From Nemopilema nomurai (lineage: Eukaryota > Cnidaria > Scyphozoa > Rhizostomeae > Rhizostomatidae), in contig ML133402.1 in the NCBI GenBank assembly GCA_003864495.1, positions 1,227,867 to 1,291,866 on the forward strand: a stretch of 64,000 nt of DNA, given 5' to 3'. Below, one piece after another: positions 61,168 to 64,000 of this stretch (the first letter of the stretch is position 1; each line of letters opens with the position of its first letter). The notes under the pieces were generated by a model. That model worked only from the letters and a program-made list of their open reading frames with translations. It did no database searches and was not told the DNA's origin. A program made the translations under genes and the position numbers.

Positions 61168-63004
61168 TCGTCGGAGGCCCTGATTCAGGTATGAAATCAT
61201 TGGCATGACTGCAAGAAGTAAATAACATGCATCTTGTGGGTGGCGCCAAGGGGGAGGAGCTGTGTTGAAGAGATTACGTCATATTCTGGGCGTTGGCACG
61301 TGACATTGTATTCGCTATGTATTAGCCACGCTATGTTGACAGAATTAGAGTGTAGTTGTGATTCAGCGGTAGCCGACATATAATTCAGTAGAGAATAATT
61401 ATGCTTAAATATATACGCTAAAGCTGCAAAACAGACGTTTTCCTTTTGCACTTCTGATCCACAATGCAAACTACCCAACAAGTTGGGGGGAATCAGCTAT
61501 AGTAACAATTGTAATGATTGTTCGTTGCCCCCTCCCTATCTTTGATTTCGTGGCGCCGCTCCTGTATAATCAAAACAAACGTCTGCACAAAATACAACAA
61601 TCGTTTGATCTTACAAATCATGCGGAACCTTATAGGTTTAGGATTTCACCATATCCCAAGATGCTTTAGTCAATCTGGGAACGGACGGAGGAACTTTCGT
61701 TTTCGCAATCAGGTGTGGCTGGTAAGTCTTTAACAAATTTGATCGATATTCATTTTGTAAGTAAATTGCTTTTGAAAGTTTTATATCGAACTTAATCCGG
61801 TCAGAATTTGAAAATATTCTCGGAGCTCTTAGACGACACAACTGAAGACTGTCCCGGTTTGAACGAAATGTCGATGCAAACGAAGTACCCTTCTGTAAAC
61901 ATTTCACAGTCTTGCCAGATAAATGGTTTCACATAATTGCAGTCTATATGCTTTGGCTGGCACCACTCTCAATTATTCAAATATTTGCTGACTTTGTTAG
62001 AATTGGCTGGTTACAAAAGATACAACTTACAAGAGAATTACACACAGAATTTTTATAACTAACTTTATTGTGGTCATGTCGTTCAAAATATATTCTGCTA
62101 TTCTAATGAGGCATGTCAATTTCTATTTAATACTATCAAACTTCAAAATTTCTTTTATGAAAAATCAATATACAATATATTTATATACATATTTACTGGT
62201 TTTCTACTACACTGACAACATGGACTCAATACAATAGACTTTTTCAAATACAAATAAAATGTGGTAATTTAAATCATTAAACAACGAAATAATATTGTAT
62301 ATATTTTATTTTCAAAGGTATTTTTGTGGCACGTATTCTTAAGCTTAGCAGGCAGAGGCACTTTGCTAAATGTTGAAAAGTTTGTTTCTTTAATATTATT
62401 TAAACTTTCAAGCAAAGAGATAAAATTCAAGTATTTTTGATACATTTATATATGTATAATCTATATTTGTCATTCATTCATTGTATCATTTTATCATTGT
62501 ATCATTGTATCATAAGCTAAAGGAGATTAACTTTAGGCATAACAGTTCATATTTGCAGGTTGTCCATGACGATAAGTCTCTGCCTTCCCTAATGTTACTT
62601 TTCTAGCAGTCTACTCCATCAGCTCTGTAAATATGACCAATGAAATTCATCTGTTGTTTTATGATTATGTGTATCAAGGTTCTTTCTTCCAGCCCACATC
62701 TTCTCCACACATCTTTGCCCCTGATGTAGTCCCTTCTTGTGATATTCAGCATTATTCTAGGGCACCATGTTTCAAAACTGTTCTTTTTTCATTGAAAGTC
62801 CAGCCTCACTGCTTTGTGACATTATGAGATGTGACCAGAAGTGCAAATAATTCTATATCTTGTTAAAATTTCATGTGTCTGATGCATGAATTTTTATCCA
62901 CATTTTTAAATGCTTGCTTTGCTTGAACTTGTTCTGATTTGACATCAACCATTCAACTGTCATCTGATGTGAGCCAGGAACTGAGATATTGGAGTTTATC
63001 ATTG

Positions 63005-63172
63005 GGTCATATCAAAGCATTAAGAATTCTGGAATGTCTAGAGAAAATATTAGGCTCCAAATTCCAGCTTCATTGCAATAGCAGTTATAAAGTTATCAAG
63101 CTTTAGAATTTTGCTTATGTCAGCAAAATTTAGCATTTTTTATCATCCGGTCATATCAAAGCATTAAGAATT
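63005..63172 (+). repeat. 24-bp direct repeat
   Basis: GGTCATATCAAAGCATTAAG followed by AATT is identical at 63005-63028 and 63149-63172, 144 bp apart. It is probably a local duplication; no element boundary is evident. Confidence 0.85.
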
Positions 63173-63710
63173 TTATTATCTAGAAATAAAACAATTTTGC
63201 AATAATCAAACTATAGCCTGAAATTTAAATCCTTTTGCATGCAATTCAACTTTTTTTTACCGGTTTCAAGTTGAATGATAGACTTCAACTAAAGGGCAAG
63301 CGTTATTTTCTTTAAATAGTTTTCCTTGTTAAATACGTGTGTATGAGCAGTAGAGAAGGCTGTATTCACTGGTTGCTAGGCAACATGCTGCGAAAATTCG
63401 AAAAGGGCATAAGTTGAGAAATCAAGCTCCACTCATGCCAAGTATCTAATTTAATTCTTACATGTGAATGTGTATTCAATGTGGGATTTCATTAGTAAGA
63501 AGCAACTCAATCATAACAACCAGGTGGTGTTTCTTATTCCGCTTTTAATTGTAGATAAAGCTCTCTTTTGCATCCACAATTTTCATCTTCATTTCATCTT
63601 TCTGTCTTTTGGGGCTAAGTAATATTTTACGGAAGTACAATCGGGACGCAAGTGTACTCCACTATCAAGTGTACTCCACTCCCCCGGCTTTTTAGTGACA
63701 AATGCTTAGT

Positions 63711-63834
63711 AGCAGGAGCGTAGAGAGGAAGGGGGGGGGGGTTAACGGCGTAAAGGTCCGGGGCCCGCAAAATATAGGTCTTACACTTAAATATTTCGAC
63801 TGCGGCGCAAAAGGGCCGGCCCCTAGAAACCTGC
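63711..63834. repeat. Dispersed repeat, short copy
   Basis: It shares GTCCGGGGCCCGCAAAATAT and, only about 8 bp after the first block ends, TTTCGACTGCGGCGCAAAAG with the copy at 39004-39405. A G run at 63731-63741 interrupts the first block. It is in the same orientation as the other copy. Confidence 0.75.
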
Positions 63835-64000
63835 TTACTAGATTTCACAACTGTTGTGATTAGTTTCTTAAAAGCACCTGCCTTGAAATAGATTGGTTAT
63901 TTATCGGATTATTTTTATCGTTACTTTTCTTTTTTTCGTGCGTAAAACCACTGTCTTTAACAACGGCCATAAAATTTATAACACTTAATAATCTTATCAA

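Larger units (their letters stand above)
61175..64000. other. Intergenic region at the right end
   Basis: No gene was recognised. It contains a 24-bp direct duplication (63005-63028 and 63149-63172), a 10-bp TGTATCATT-type short tandem repeat near 62485-62512, a 17-bp repeat in two copies (63650-63680) and the short copy of a dispersed repeat (63711-63834). Frames at 61197, 61518 and 61638 overlap on opposite strands and have no known domain. Confidence 0.55.

Noticed and set aside
1..64000. CRISPR array, bacterial operon or phage-type defence system
   Set aside because: No regularly spaced repeats with unique spacers, no ribosome-binding-site-led gene clusters; the spliced metazoan genes make this eukaryotic nuclear DNA.

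Overview
The window is animal nuclear DNA. It is AT-rich and gene-sparse, with GT-AG introns from under 100 bp to about 6 kb, and its proteins occur only in metazoans or ciliated eukaryotes. An FGF ligand gene excludes sponges and non-animals. Intron-rich but readily recognisable ARID1, FGF, CFAP95 and COX17 fit a cnidarian (anthozoan-like) or another slowly evolving invertebrate. That placement is inference: no marker here fixes the taxon.

Layout. 240-10852 (minus): the first ~1,000 residues (tail) of an axonemal dynein heavy chain of DNAH5/DNAH8 type in at least 13 exons, running off the left edge. One intron holds a small transposon with a 9-bp target duplication and a 14-bp minisatellite. 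13934-30150 (minus): a complete ARID1 (BAF250/Osa) gene, 11 coding exons, 1,727 codons, with every intron phase closing. 36528-43928 (minus): an FGF ligand gene in three recognisable exons, its first (start-codon) exon not found. 54426-57520 (plus): CFAP95, a ciliary microtubule inner protein, in six short phase-compatible exons. 58465-59802 (minus): COX17, the mitochondrial copper chaperone, in two exons, convergent with CFAP95.

The rest is intergenic or intronic DNA with mobile-element debris: a Tc1/mariner-type miniature element just upstream of COX17, a solo LTR with a 4-bp target duplication, a tRNA-derived SINE head, a non-LTR retrotransposon 3' end and a two-copy dispersed repeat. The genes do not form one pathway. 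Two (dynein, CFAP95) belong to motile cilia; the others serve chromatin remodelling, signalling and respiration. I found no new multi-gene system. The most useful results are the multi-exon genes whose exons are too short to appear as long open frames, and the mobile elements whose exact ends can be read from their target duplications.
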